Positions 8,292-17,700 of a stretch of DNA of 64,000 nt are shown one piece after another. A program made the translations under genes and the position numbers. Location of the stretch: positions 930,001-994,000 of the forward strand of contig NC_018017.1 of NCBI RefSeq assembly GCF_000243155.2. Reading direction: 5' to 3'. The notes beneath the pieces are model-generated. The model did no database searches. It saw only the letters and a list, made by a program, of their open reading frames with translations, and was not told the origin of the DNA. How positions within the stretch are numbered: the stretch's first letter is position 1; each line of letters starts with the position of its first letter. This stretch comes from Desulfitobacterium dehalogenans ATCC 51507 (GTDB taxonomy: Bacteria; Bacillota; Desulfitobacteriia; Desulfitobacteriales; Desulfitobacteriaceae).

Positions 8292-9799
8292 AGAAGCGAT
8301 TTTCCATCCACAAGATCGTAACCCCCAACTCCTTGAGATTTCAGTTGCTCTCCCGTTCCTTGTTTTTTTTGGCCATCATCTTAGTGTTGATCGGGATATT
8401 TCAATATGCTTTTTTAAAGGATTTCATTCTGGGCAGCACTGCTGCAAGCATTCGTTCCCAAATTGCTTCAGTTCCCCGGGACACTTGGACGCAAATGCTG
8501 CTCTATGCGGAGATTAATGCGAAATTCAATTTGGATAAAGGGTTGGCGGAAGTGGAACCTGGTAAGATTCAGGATAATCTCTCCAACCGTATTCCCTTCT
8601 CCCTGATGGACGCTACCATTGCTTTCGTGGATTTAAGCGGGAACATGACCAACCTATCCAATTCCCTGAATCGGTCAGGGGTCCCACCGGCCCTTAGTTC
8701 CGACCAGTATCAACAAGCCTTGAATCCGTCTGAATCACCGCAATTTTGGGTAGTGGACGCATCGGATGGAAAGGAATTGCTGGTGGTTCTTCATCCCCTG
8801 GAGCTTCGGGGCTATCTCATTGGCTTTATTCAAGTTAGCCTAAGTACCCAATTTGTTCAAGATCTCTTGTTCCGGCAGTTGTTTATATTTATGATGCTTT
8901 CTGTGCTTGCCCTTGTGGGGGGATTGGTGGCTTATCAGGCAGTCATTAAAAAGACTTTGGTTCCTTTATCCAATATTGTTCATACCATGGAGAGTATTGA
9001 TGCGGGGAACCTTAACGAACGCCTCCCTGTGGAACAAGGTCAGAAAGAAATCGATACTCTGGCCGTGTCCCTCAATGGGATGCTGGAGCGGCTGGAGTCC
9101 TCTTTTACGGCAGAAAAGGAAGCCAAAGAACAGATGCGGCGTTTTGTAGCCGATGCTTCTCATGAACTGCGGACCCCTCTCACGTCGATTCATGGCTTTT
9201 TAGAGGTCCTGCTGCGGGGGGCCATGAACCAACCGGAAAAGCTGCAGAAGTCCTTAACCAGTATGTATGCGGAATCGGAGCGAATGAAAAAGCTTATTCA
9301 GGATCTGTTGCTCCTGGCTAAATTAGACCGTTCTCCCCATCTGGAAAAGGTGGAAAAGGATCTTGAGGTATTGATTCTGGAAATGGAGCCCCAGCTGCGT
9401 ATGCTGGCTGAGGAACGGGAAGTTCAATTGGATCTGTCCTCGGAGGGATTGGTCCTCGTTGATGTGGATAAAATGAAGCAAGTCATTCTTAACCTTTTCC
9501 ATAATGCGGTTCAGCATACGGATCCGGACAAGGGTTTAATTCAAATCAGTCTGAAGTCTGAGGCTTCCGGAGTTGAATTGTCAGTCCAGGATAACGGACC
9601 GGGAATTCCCAAGGAGCATATTCCCCATCTCTTTGAGAGGTTCTACCGCAGTGATTCCTCCCGAACCCGGAAATATGGGGGAGCCGGACTGGGTTTAGCC
9701 ATTACCCACTCTTTAGTGGAGCTTCACGGAGGAATTCTTCGTGTAGAAAGTAAACTAGGTGAAGGAAGCCGATTTATTGTCCGCCTGCCCAAAGTATGA
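8288..9799 (+). CDS. Membrane sensor histidine kinase (HAMP, HisKA, HATPase)
   Basis: The partner kinase of the preceding regulator is 503 residues long. It has a first membrane helix at about 22-42, an extracytoplasmic sensor region at about 45-195, a second helix at about 197-219 and a HAMP linker at about 220-272. The phospho-acceptor H box is FVADASHELRTPLTS (His292), and the ATP-binding domain has N box (LNLFHNAVQH), G1 (DNGPGI), F and G2 (GGAGLGLAI) motifs. There is no PAS domain. The gene overlaps the regulator by ATGA, so the two are translationally coupled. The signal is not evident from the sequence. Confidence 0.93.
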   Translation: MKKRFSIHKIVTPNSLRFQLLSRSLFFLAIILVLIGIFQYAFLKDFILGSTAASIRSQIASVPRDTWTQMLLYAEINAKFNLDKGLAEVEPGKIQDNLSNRIPFSLMDATIAFVDLSGNMTNLSNSLNRSGVPPALSSDQYQQALNPSESPQFWVVDASDGKELLVVLHPLELRGYLIGFIQVSLSTQFVQDLLFRQLFIFMMLSVLALVGGLVAYQAVIKKTLVPLSNIVHTMESIDAGNLNERLPVEQGQKEIDTLAVSLNGMLERLESSFTAEKEAKEQMRRFVADASHELRTPLTSIHGFLEVLLRGAMNQPEKLQKSLTSMYAESERMKKLIQDLLLLAKLDRSPHLEKVEKDLEVLILEMEPQLRMLAEEREVQLDLSSEGLVLVDVDKMKQVILNLFHNAVQHTDPDKGLIQISLKSEASGVELSVQDNGPGIPKEHIPHLFERFYRSDSSRTRKYGGAGLGLAITHSLVELHGGILRVESKLGEGSRFIVRLPKV

Positions 9800-9833
9800 A
9801 GGGGATAGGCCAGCCCGGTGAGAATGCTCACTG

Positions 9834-9866
9834 AGTGTCGTGACCCATGTCACGGCACTTTTTTTA
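9834..9866 (+). terminator. Terminator after the two-component operon
   Basis: GTGTCGTGAC (9835-9844) pairs with GTCACGGCAC (9849-9858), with one T-G wobble, and is followed by a run of seven T. Confidence 0.9.
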
Positions 9867-9908
9867 TTTATGACGTACCATAATCTTACAAGCTAAGGGG
9901 GGATAAGA

Positions 9909-10313
9909 ATGAATCATGATTTACTAAAGAACCAGCATAGTATTATTCGTCAGCTTATTCAGGAGATCGAGGAAGAGATTCGTTTAGGGAATCTTGACCG
10001 TAAGGCTTTCGACCTTTCTCTGAAAATCAGCAAGCTGTCCGGTATTCTTGTTTTGCATTTAAAATCCGAAGATGATTACCTTTATCCTGCTTTGAAAAAC
10101 TCAAAGGATGAAACACTGAGCAAAACGGCGGAGCAGCTCTATCAGGAAATGGGCACCTTATCCGCAGAATTTTTGCAGTATAAGAGTATTTATATGTCAG
10201 CGACAAAAATTAAAGCTGATATCCCTCAATTCATAGAGGGATCTAAGGAAATCTTTTCAGCATTAAAGAATAGGCTGAATACTGAGGATAAAAAGCTCTA
10301 CCAACTCATCTAA
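9909..10313 (+). CDS. Hemerythrin-like (HHE) domain protein
   Basis: The 134-residue protein is all-helical and aligns with hemerythrin-like HHE proteins: NQHSIIRQLI near the N terminus, VLHLKSEDDYLYPAL near residue 49 and NTEDKKLYQLI at the C terminus. Hemerythrins bind a di-iron centre for oxygen or nitric oxide sensing or storage. His10 and His51 are present, but the usual His in the third helix (EMGTLSAEF here) and in the C-terminal HEE-type motif (TED here) appear to be missing. The metal site may be altered or lost. It sits just upstream of a sigma-54 activator and a molybdoenzyme, in the same orientation with short gaps, so they probably form one operon. Confidence 0.75.
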   Translation: MNHDLLKNQHSIIRQLIQEIEEEIRLGNLDRKAFDLSLKISKLSGILVLHLKSEDDYLYPALKNSKDETLSKTAEQLYQEMGTLSAEFLQYKSIYMSATKIKADIPQFIEGSKEIFSALKNRLNTEDKKLYQLI

Positions 10314-10355
10314 TACCTGGATTCGAGTAAAGAGATTCAAACCCGAGGAAAAGAG

Positions 10356-12113
10356 GTGAGAGTCGAGACAGTGGTTGCACGAATACTGAACACAGGATGT
10401 GTACTTATTGATGGCTGGGGTGTGGTTTGCTCCATTGATTGGGAGGTTGCGCAACTTCTCCATGTTGAACCTTCAGAGGCTTTAGGGCGCCGCTTGACGG
10501 AGATTTTTCCGGAAACTCGCCTCCTCGAGGTTCTTGTCACGCAACAGCAATTACTTACAGAGCAGGTTATTAATAAAAGGAAGGTGCGGGTGGGCTATTA
10601 TCCGGTAACCACGGTTCAGGATTTTTCCGGAGTAGTCATGGTTGTTGAGTCTTTATCGCCGGTGCCTCCCGAAAATCAGGAGCATCAAGCGTTAATTGAC
10701 CTTTATGAAGGGATTCTCTCTGAATTGCCCTTGGGCCTTGCCGTTGTTAATCGGCAGGGCCGAGTGGTGTTTATGAACGATTATTACAGTCAATCAATGG
10801 AATGTTCTTCAGAAGTCTTAATGGGTTTGCCTCTACAAAAACATGTTCCCTTTTCCAAAATCGCCGAGATTTTACATATAGGAAAACCCCGACTGCAGAT
10901 CGATATAGAATATCGGGGTAAGGTTTTCCTATTATCCGAATCGCCTATTGTATCCCGAGGCCAAACTATTGGGGGGATTAGTAAAGTACTGTCCCGTGAA
11001 GAGATTGAGGGGCAGGATTTCCGTTCCTTGACTCAGCGGGTTCAGGTGTTGGAGAACAAGCTCCTCTTCTATAAAGAAGAGCTTTTGGAGCTGCGCAGTC
11101 AGAGATCTCCTTTAGATGAAATTCAAGGGAAAAGCTCGGAAATACTCAAGTTAAAGCAGGTGGTGGAGAGGGTAGCCCAGCATGATGCTAATGTCCTGAT
11201 TACAGGGGAGAGCGGTACGGGGAAGGGGTTGGTGGCCCAGACAATTCATCAGCTCAGCCCACGCAAGGAGGAGCCTTTTATTAAAATCAACTGTGCTGCC
11301 ATTCCGGAGAACCTCTTGGAGTCGGAGTTGTTCGGTTATGAGGAAGGCGCGTTTACAGGAGCGCTCAAGGGCGGAAAGCCCGGTAAATTTGAGTTGGCCC
11401 AAGGGGGGACAATTTTCCTGGATGAGATTGGAGATATGCCCCTAACCATGCAGGCCAAAATTTTGAGGGTTCTTCAGGAAAAATCCTTTGAGAGGATTGG
11501 GGGGAGTAAGACCCTGACTGTAAATGTCCGCATTATTGCCGCAACCCACCGGAATTTAGTGAAATTAATCGATGAAGGCCAATTCCGTTTAGATCTGTAT
11601 TATCGAATCGCGGTGATCAGCATGGATTTACCCCCTTTACGGAAGCGTCCCCTAGATATTCAGCCTTTGGCTGCAGAAATCATCCAAAAACTTCAGGTCA
11701 AGTATGGAAGACCTATTCACGGACTGACAACAAAAGCGGAAAAAATACTTCATAACTATTCCTGGCCTGGTAATGTACGGGAATTGGAGAATGTCCTTGA
11801 GTATGCCTTCAATTTTTTAGAGCCGGGAGAAAGAGTCATTGCTGAATCCCACCTGCCATCCCATATTATCCAGCTTACCTCCTCTTCTAAAGAGGTGCGA
11901 AAACCATTAAGCAGAGATGCTAATCCTTTTTCAGATACGCAGCCGGTCAATATTTCTTTAGAGGATGCCGTAGCCAAAGCGGAAATTGAAGCTATTCTTC
12001 GGGCATTGGAGCTAACCCAGGGCAATAAGCAGGCCGCAGCTCGAGTTCTCGGAATCCATGTCTCTGGGCTTTATCAAAAGCTAAAAAAATATGCGGACTC
12101 TATCGAATCCTAG
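10356..12113 (+). CDS. Sigma-54-dependent activator with PAS domains
   Basis: This bacterial enhancer-binding protein drives sigma-54 promoters. The 585-residue protein has two PAS-like regions (about residues 10-60 and 120-215) and a short coiled linker. Its AAA+ domain has Walker A GESGTGKG at 284-291 and the sigma-54 contact loop GAFTGA at 331-336. A Fis-type helix-turn-helix lies at the C terminus ([20 protein letters not shown]). The start is a GTG at 10356, preceded by GAGGAAAA. The missing receiver domain means control is by the PAS signal and not by phosphorylation. It is 42 bases after the hemerythrin-like gene and 48 before the molybdoenzyme. I found no sigma-54 promoter inside this operon, so its targets may be elsewhere (41061 is a candidate). 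Confidence 0.92.
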   Translation: MRVETVVARILNTGCVLIDGWGVVCSIDWEVAQLLHVEPSEALGRRLTEIFPETRLLEVLVTQQQLLTEQVINKRKVRVGYYPVTTVQDFSGVVMVVESLSPVPPENQEHQALIDLYEGILSELPLGLAVVNRQGRVVFMNDYYSQSMECSSEVLMGLPLQKHVPFSKIAEILHIGKPRLQIDIEYRGKVFLLSESPIVSRGQTIGGISKVLSREEIEGQDFRSLTQRVQVLENKLLFYKEELLELRSQRSPLDEIQGKSSEILKLKQVVERVAQHDANVLITGESGTGKGLVAQTIHQLSPRKEEPFIKINCAAIPENLLESELFGYEEGAFTGALKGGKPGKFELAQGGTIFLDEIGDMPLTMQAKILRVLQEKSFERIGGSKTLTVNVRIIAATHRNLVKLIDEGQFRLDLYYRIAVISMDLPPLRKRPLDIQPLAAEIIQKLQVKYGRPIHGLTTKAEKILHNYSWPGNVRELENVLEYAFNFLEPGERVIAESHLPSHIIQLTSSSKEVRKPLSRDANPFSDTQPVNISLEDAVAKAEIEAILRALELTQGNKQAAARVLGIHVSGLYQKLKKYADSIES

Positions 12114-12161
12114 CTAAAGTATGTTACCCTTACTATTTTGATAAGGAGAGCCAAAGGGCCT

Positions 12162-14378
12162 ATGACCAAACTCAGAGAGGTTATTAAACATTTGATGGAT
12201 AAATCCCCCTTGGATTCCAATCCCATGATTGAGGTGGATGAATGGGTTTATTCTACTTGCGGGTATTGTTCAGTAGGTTGCGGTCTCTATATCGGAGTCA
12301 AAGACGGCCAGGCTGTAACGGTAGAGGGGAATCAGGATTCTCCTGTCAATAGGGGAAGGCTCTGTGTCAAAGGGCTTTATGAATGGAAGTTTCTCCAGCA
12401 CCCGGAGCGAGCTACATCCCCTATGATTCGTAAAAAGGATAAGCTGGAGCCTGTGTCTTGGGAGGAAGCTTTGACCTTTATGATCAATAAAATGGAAGAA
12501 ATCCGTAATGAAAAAGGACCTAAGGCTATAGGGGTATACCACACGGGGCAGTTGCTGTTGGAAGAGTATTACGCTTTAGGGAAACTGGCCAAAGGGGTCA
12601 TTGGAACACCGAATGTGGATTCCAATACCCGTCTTTGTATGGCCTCCGCAGTGAAGGGCACAATTCGCTCCTTTGGTACGGATGGGTCCCCCGGTTGTTA
12701 TGAGGATGTGGATGAAGGGGAGGTGCTCTTAATCTTCGGAGCCAATCCGGCGGAGATGCATCCCCAGCTGTGGCAGCGGATTTTGCATAACCGCGAAGTT
12801 AAAGGGACCAAGATCATTGTGGCAGACCCTCGCACTACCTTACCGGCACAAATAGCCGATATTCACCTGCCCTTGCGCCCGGGGACCAATATTGCTTTGC
12901 TTAATGCCATGATCCATGTTCTCATCAGGGAAAATCTCCTGGATGAAGAAATGATCGATGAGCATACCGTGGGCTTTTCTGCCGTAAAAGCTCTGGTGGA
13001 AGATTATCCCCCTGGGCGGGGAGAAGAGTTAACGGGAATTCCGGCTGAAACCATTGTGGAGGCGGCTTTGCTTTTTGGCAAGGCGGCACGAGGGACAACT
13101 CTTTATGGACAAGGGGTTAATCAGAGTATGTCCGCTACGGATACAGCAGCCTTGATCAATACCCTGCATCTGATAACGGGTAAGCTTGGTAAACCAGGAT
13201 GTGCTCCTATTTCTTTAACCGGGCAGGCTTCTGCCATGAGCAACCGGGATGTAGGAGGCAGCTTTTCCTTGCCGGGTTTTCGGAATCCTGCCAATCCTCA
13301 GCACCGTTTGGAAGTGGCCGAAGCTTGGAAGCTGGATGTGGAGAAGATCCCTGCCTATACTCATGATATTATGAAGATGATGGAACTCATTGATACGGGT
13401 AAGTTGGATTTGCTCTGGGTGATCGGCACCAATCCGGCCGTATCCCTCCCGGATCAAAAGAGCGTTCGTAAGTCCCTCGAGAATGTCTTTCTCGTGGTGC
13501 AGGATGTGTATTACCCTGTGGAAACAGCGGCCTATGCGGATCTCTTTCTCCCTGGGGCACAATGGGGAGAGAAAACCGGGACCTACACCAACATCGAGAG
13601 ACGGGTCAATCTGGCTAATCAGGCGGTGGAACCTCCGGGAAAAGCGAAAGGGGATCTGAAGATTTTTCAGGAAATCGCCAAGGGTCTCGGGGCCGAAGAA
13701 GGCTTTTCCTGGCTGAATCCTGAAGAAGTCTTTAATGAATGGAAAGTACTCTCCAAAGGCAGACCGAACGACATGTCCGGGATGACCTATGAGCGGTTGG
13801 AAAAAGAACAGGGAATTTGTTGGCCCTGTCCTGATATCCATCATCCCGGCACCAAACGCTTGTATACGGCCAGGGTCTTTAATACGTCCAAAGGGATAGC
13901 TCAGGAATACGGTGATTTTAATCATGAAGAAGGACGGGCAAGACTTTGGGCTATTCCCTATACTCCTCCGCCGGAAAGCCCTGATGAAGACTTTCCTCTT
14001 TGGTTGAATACCGGTTCCATCCTTGAGCATTACCATACCCGCACCAAGACCAAGCGCATCCCTGAGCTGGTGATTACTGCACCGGAAGGTTTTGTAGAGC
14101 TTCATCCTCTTGATGCGGAAAGACTGGATATTCGAGAGGGTGAACGTATTCGGGTAGTTTCCCGCCGGGGATGGATTCAAGTTCCCGCCCATATAAGCAC
14201 CACCTTGAGTCCGGGGCAAGTTTTTGTACCCTATCATTTCGGAGATCTTGATCCTTCAGAAGCTCATCTTAAGCAAGCGGCTAACCATTTGACCTTAAAT
14301 TGGAAGGACCCCTTTTCAAAACAGCCGATGTATAAGACCTCAGCCTGCCGTATTGAAAAAGTTGGCCTCGCTCAATAA
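12162..14378 (+). CDS. Cytoplasmic molybdopterin oxidoreductase, NasA/NapA nitrate reductase-like
   Basis: This is a bis-MGD molybdoenzyme of about 738 residues. Near the N terminus, Cys33, 36, 40 and 68 (CGYCSVGC and RLCVKG) would bind a 4Fe-4S cluster. The motif NTRLCMASAV (Cys159) followed by DGSPGCYED matches the Mo-ligand region of assimilatory and periplasmic nitrate reductases; formate dehydrogenases usually have RVCH-type motifs. The C-terminal molydopterin-binding domain is complete. There is no Tat signal, so the enzyme should be cytoplasmic. The ATG at 12162 is chosen because AAGGAGAG lies upstream; an earlier TTG at 12138 is poorer. No electron-transfer subunit is encoded beside it. 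Formate dehydrogenase remains an alternative. Confidence 0.82.
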   Translation: MTKLREVIKHLMDKSPLDSNPMIEVDEWVYSTCGYCSVGCGLYIGVKDGQAVTVEGNQDSPVNRGRLCVKGLYEWKFLQHPERATSPMIRKKDKLEPVSWEEALTFMINKMEEIRNEKGPKAIGVYHTGQLLLEEYYALGKLAKGVIGTPNVDSNTRLCMASAVKGTIRSFGTDGSPGCYEDVDEGEVLLIFGANPAEMHPQLWQRILHNREVKGTKIIVADPRTTLPAQIADIHLPLRPGTNIALLNAMIHVLIRENLLDEEMIDEHTVGFSAVKALVEDYPPGRGEELTGIPAETIVEAALLFGKAARGTTLYGQGVNQSMSATDTAALINTLHLITGKLGKPGCAPISLTGQASAMSNRDVGGSFSLPGFRNPANPQHRLEVAEAWKLDVEKIPAYTHDIMKMMELIDTGKLDLLWVIGTNPAVSLPDQKSVRKSLENVFLVVQDVYYPVETAAYADLFLPGAQWGEKTGTYTNIERRVNLANQAVEPPGKAKGDLKIFQEIAKGLGAEEGFSWLNPEEVFNEWKVLSKGRPNDMSGMTYERLEKEQGICWPCPDIHHPGTKRLYTARVFNTSKGIAQEYGDFNHEEGRARLWAIPYTPPPESPDEDFPLWLNTGSILEHYHTRTKTKRIPELVITAPEGFVELHPLDAERLDIREGERIRVVSRRGWIQVPAHISTTLSPGQVFVPYHFGDLDPSEAHLKQAANHLTLNWKDPFSKQPMYKTSACRIEKVGLAQ

Positions 14379-14462
14379 GCTATGTGGTATAATCAGGTTA
14401 ATAAATGTATTTATTGGCTCGGATTAAGTCCTAGCCAAAATAAAGATATCGATGGTAATATT

Positions 14463-14711
14463 ATGAATAATAGTGGAATCAAAAAAGAAAAAGATGAAAA
14501 AATATTTATAAGGGTAAGCCAACAAAAAATGAAACTCTTTACGGTGATCATTAGCTTCTTTTTTGTTTGGAAAGTGTATTGGTCGGCGTTTAATTTGATT
14601 TCCCCGCAAGACACGATTATGGATGTACTTGCCCTATTTGGTGTTCTGATTATTGTTATTCCTTGCACGGCAATTCTTCAAGCAAAACTACTGGATTTTC
14701 TGAAAGAATAA
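14463..14711 (+). CDS. Small two-helix membrane protein, hypothetical
   Basis: This is a possible 82-residue protein: a charged N terminus, then two hydrophobic stretches (about residues 24-44 and 53-75) and a short charged tail. The ribosome binding site is weak; an in-frame ATG at 14382 is an alternative start that also lacks a clear site. It is AT-richer than its neighbours and lies between the molybdoenzyme and a terminator. The coding call is tentative; no family is recognised. Confidence 0.4.
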   Translation: MNNSGIKKEKDEKIFIRVSQQKMKLFTVIISFFFVWKVYWSAFNLISPQDTIMDVLALFGVLIIVIPCTAILQAKLLDFLKE

Positions 14712-14730
14712 GAAGTCTGACTATTAATCT

Positions 14731-14775
14731 AAAATTGCCTGGAATCTTCGCTTAGCAAAGATCCAGGCAATTTTT
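14731..14775. terminator. Bidirectional terminator between small membrane gene and polC
   Basis: AAAATTGCCTGG pairs with CCAGGCAATTTT with a short interruption, with A-run on the left and T-run on the right. Its right end touches the polC stop codon. Confidence 0.88.
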
Positions 14776-17700
14776 AACTGATTAAATCAAAGAAACTTAT
14801 CTGATCACTTTCCGGTATCCCTTTTAAACAATCAAATTTACTCAGCAATTCCAGAGTGGAATTCCCGATTTTGCCCCGTTTCTTGACATCCTCCAGGGAT
14901 TTGAAGGGTTTTTCCTGGGCGGCGCTGTACAATCCTTCAGCAGCGACGGTTCCCATGCCGGAGATGCTGTTCAAAGGGGGTCTTAAGGCATTGCCCTCTA
15001 CCTGAAATTTTGTAGCATGGGAATTGTAGATATCAATGGGCAGGAAGGAGAAGCCCCTCTCATACATCTCCAAGACGATCTCCAAGTCATCGTACATATC
15101 CTTATCCTTAGGTGCCGCCTGATTACCCAGAGCCTCGATCTCTTTCATTTTCGCCTTGACTTTTTCTTTGCCAAAGGTCATAAATTCGGCGTCAAAGGCC
15201 TTGGCACGAATGGTGAAATAGGCTGCGTAATAGGCCAATGGAATATGCACTTTAAACCAAGCGATACGGAAGGCCATCATCACATAGGCTGCAGCATGGG
15301 CTTTAGGGAACATGTATTTAATTTTACGGCAGGAATCAATGTACCATTCCGGAACATTGTGCTCCCTCATTAAGGTTTCGTACTCCGGCCATTTGGAATC
15401 CTTCAGAGCTTTACCTTTACGCACCGTTTCCATAATCTTAAAGGACGTGTTGGGGGGGAGACCCTTGCGGATGAGATAGGTCATAATCTCGTCGCGAGTA
15501 CAGACCGCTTCACTTAAGGTTACTGTACCCGCATCGATTAAGTCCTTGGCATTCCCCAGCCACACATCGGTGCCATGGGAAAGACCTGAGATACAGATTA
15601 AGTCTTCGAAGGCTTTAGGCAGGGTATCCAGGAGCATTCCCCGGACGAACCGGGTGCCGAATTCGGGAATGCCGAAGGTTCCCACCTTGGAGTTGATCTG
15701 TTCAGGGGTTACCCCTAAGGCTTCTGTGGAGGAGAAGAGAGACATGGTTTTTTTATCATCCATAGGAATGGTTTTCGGATCCACACCGGTAATATCCTGA
15801 AGCATGCGGATCACTGTGGGATCATCGTGGCCCAGAATATCCAGCTTCAAAAGGTTCTGGTCAATGGAGTGGTAGTCAAAATGGGTGGTGATGATATCTG
15901 AATTGGGGTCGTCGGCAGGGTGCTGCACAGGGCAGAACTCAAAGATCTCCCGGCCTTTGGGCACCACGATGATGCCCCCCGGATGCTGTCCCGAGGTTCG
16001 CTTGATCCCTGTGCAGCCTTTGGCGATGCGGATGATTTCCGCTTTATTGGCGGTCCGGTTCTTCTCCTCAAAATACTTCCGCACATAGCCAAAGGCTGTC
16101 TTATCGGCGATGGTGCCGATGGTTCCCGCCTTGAAGGTGGTGCCTTTACCAAAGATAACCTCTGTGTATTTATGGGCTTTAGCCTGGTATTCCCCTGAGA
16201 AGTTTAAGTCAATATCCGGCTCTTTGTCCCCGTTGAAGCCCAGGAAGGTTTCAAAGGGAATATCGATGCCATCCTTATCCAGCTTTGCTCCACAGACAGG
16301 GCATTCTTTATCCGGTAAGTCAAAACCGATCTTATGACCATAATCGGAGAAATCCGAGTACTTGCAGCCAGGGCATCGGTAGTGAGGAGGCAGGGCATTG
16401 ACCTCTGTGATCCCTGTCATATAGGCGGCTACAGAAGAACCCACGGAACCCCGTGATCCAACCAGATAGCCGTCTTCGTTGGATTTCCAGACCAACTTTT
16501 GGGCGATGATATACATCACGGAGAAGCCGTTTTTGATGATGGAATCCAGCTCCCTATCCAGCCTTTGCTGAACGATATCCGGTAAAGGATTTCCATAGAG
16601 TTCGTGAGCCTTGCTAAAGGCAATCTCCTTAATGGTCTCCTCACAGCCCTCAATATGAGGGGTGGCTTTTTCCGATGAAATCGGATTGATAGGCTCACAG
16701 AGATCGGCGATAAGATTGGTGTTGGTGATCACCACTTCATAGGCCTTTTCTTCGCCCAAATAGGAGAATTCCTCCAGCATTTCTTCCGTGGTTTTCAGAT
16801 AGAGGGGGGGCTGCTGGTCCGCATCCTTAAAGCCCTGGCCTGCCTCCAGGATCCGCCGGTAGACTTCATCTTCGGGATCCAGAAAATGCACATCCCCCGT
16901 GGCCACTACCGGTTTGTTGAGCTTTTCACCTAGGGCGACAATTTTGCGATTAATCTCCATGAGGTAGTCTTTATTCGGTACCTGCTCGGTTCTGATGAGG
17001 TAATCATTGTTGCCGAGAGGCTGGATTTCCAGATAATCGTACTCTTCGGCGATGGACTCGATTTCCTCGTCCGATCTTCCCAGCAGGATAGCTTGGAAAA
17101 GCTCCCCTTCACTGCAGGCACTGCCGAGAATTAAGCCTTCTGAATACTTTTTATAGAGGCTCTTTAAAATGCGGGGCTTTTTATAGAAATAGTCCAGGTG
17201 AGAATAGGAGACCAGCTTATATAAGTTTTTCAGTCCAGTGTAATCTTTGGCTAAGATGATAGCATGATAAGTCTTAAGTTTTTTATATTCGTCCTTCTTG
17301 GCAGATTCGTCCGACGCCTTCAGGTCGATGTCCGCGAGGGTCTCCACTCCCCGTTCCTTAAGCATGTCTACCATGATATTAAATACTTTAACGGTGGTAC
17401 CCACGTCGTCGAGAGCCCTATGAGCGACTTCCACTTTAATGCCCAGATTCTTAGCGATTCTCCCTAATTTATAGGTTTTGTAATCCGGGAAAAGCTCTCT
17501 GGCTAAGGACAAGGTATCCAAATAAGTATAGTCAAAATTATAACCTAAGACTTTGGCGGTGTGCTTCAGGAAGCCCATATCAAAATCAGCATTATGAGCG
17601 ACCAAAACGCTTCCTTCTATAAACTGCAAAAGCTTAGGGAAGACCTGGTCGATGGTCTCGGCATCCTTGACCATATCATCGGTGATGTTGGTCACTTCCA

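Noticed and set aside
9867-9908. Sigma-54 promoter before the hemerythrin-like gene
   Set aside because: No GG-N10-GC register was found; the region is short and AT-rich.
13215-14237. Long minus-strand open frame opposite the molybdoenzyme
   Set aside because: It lies entirely opposite the conserved molybdoenzyme gene, has no ribosome binding site and reads as a shadow of its codon pattern.
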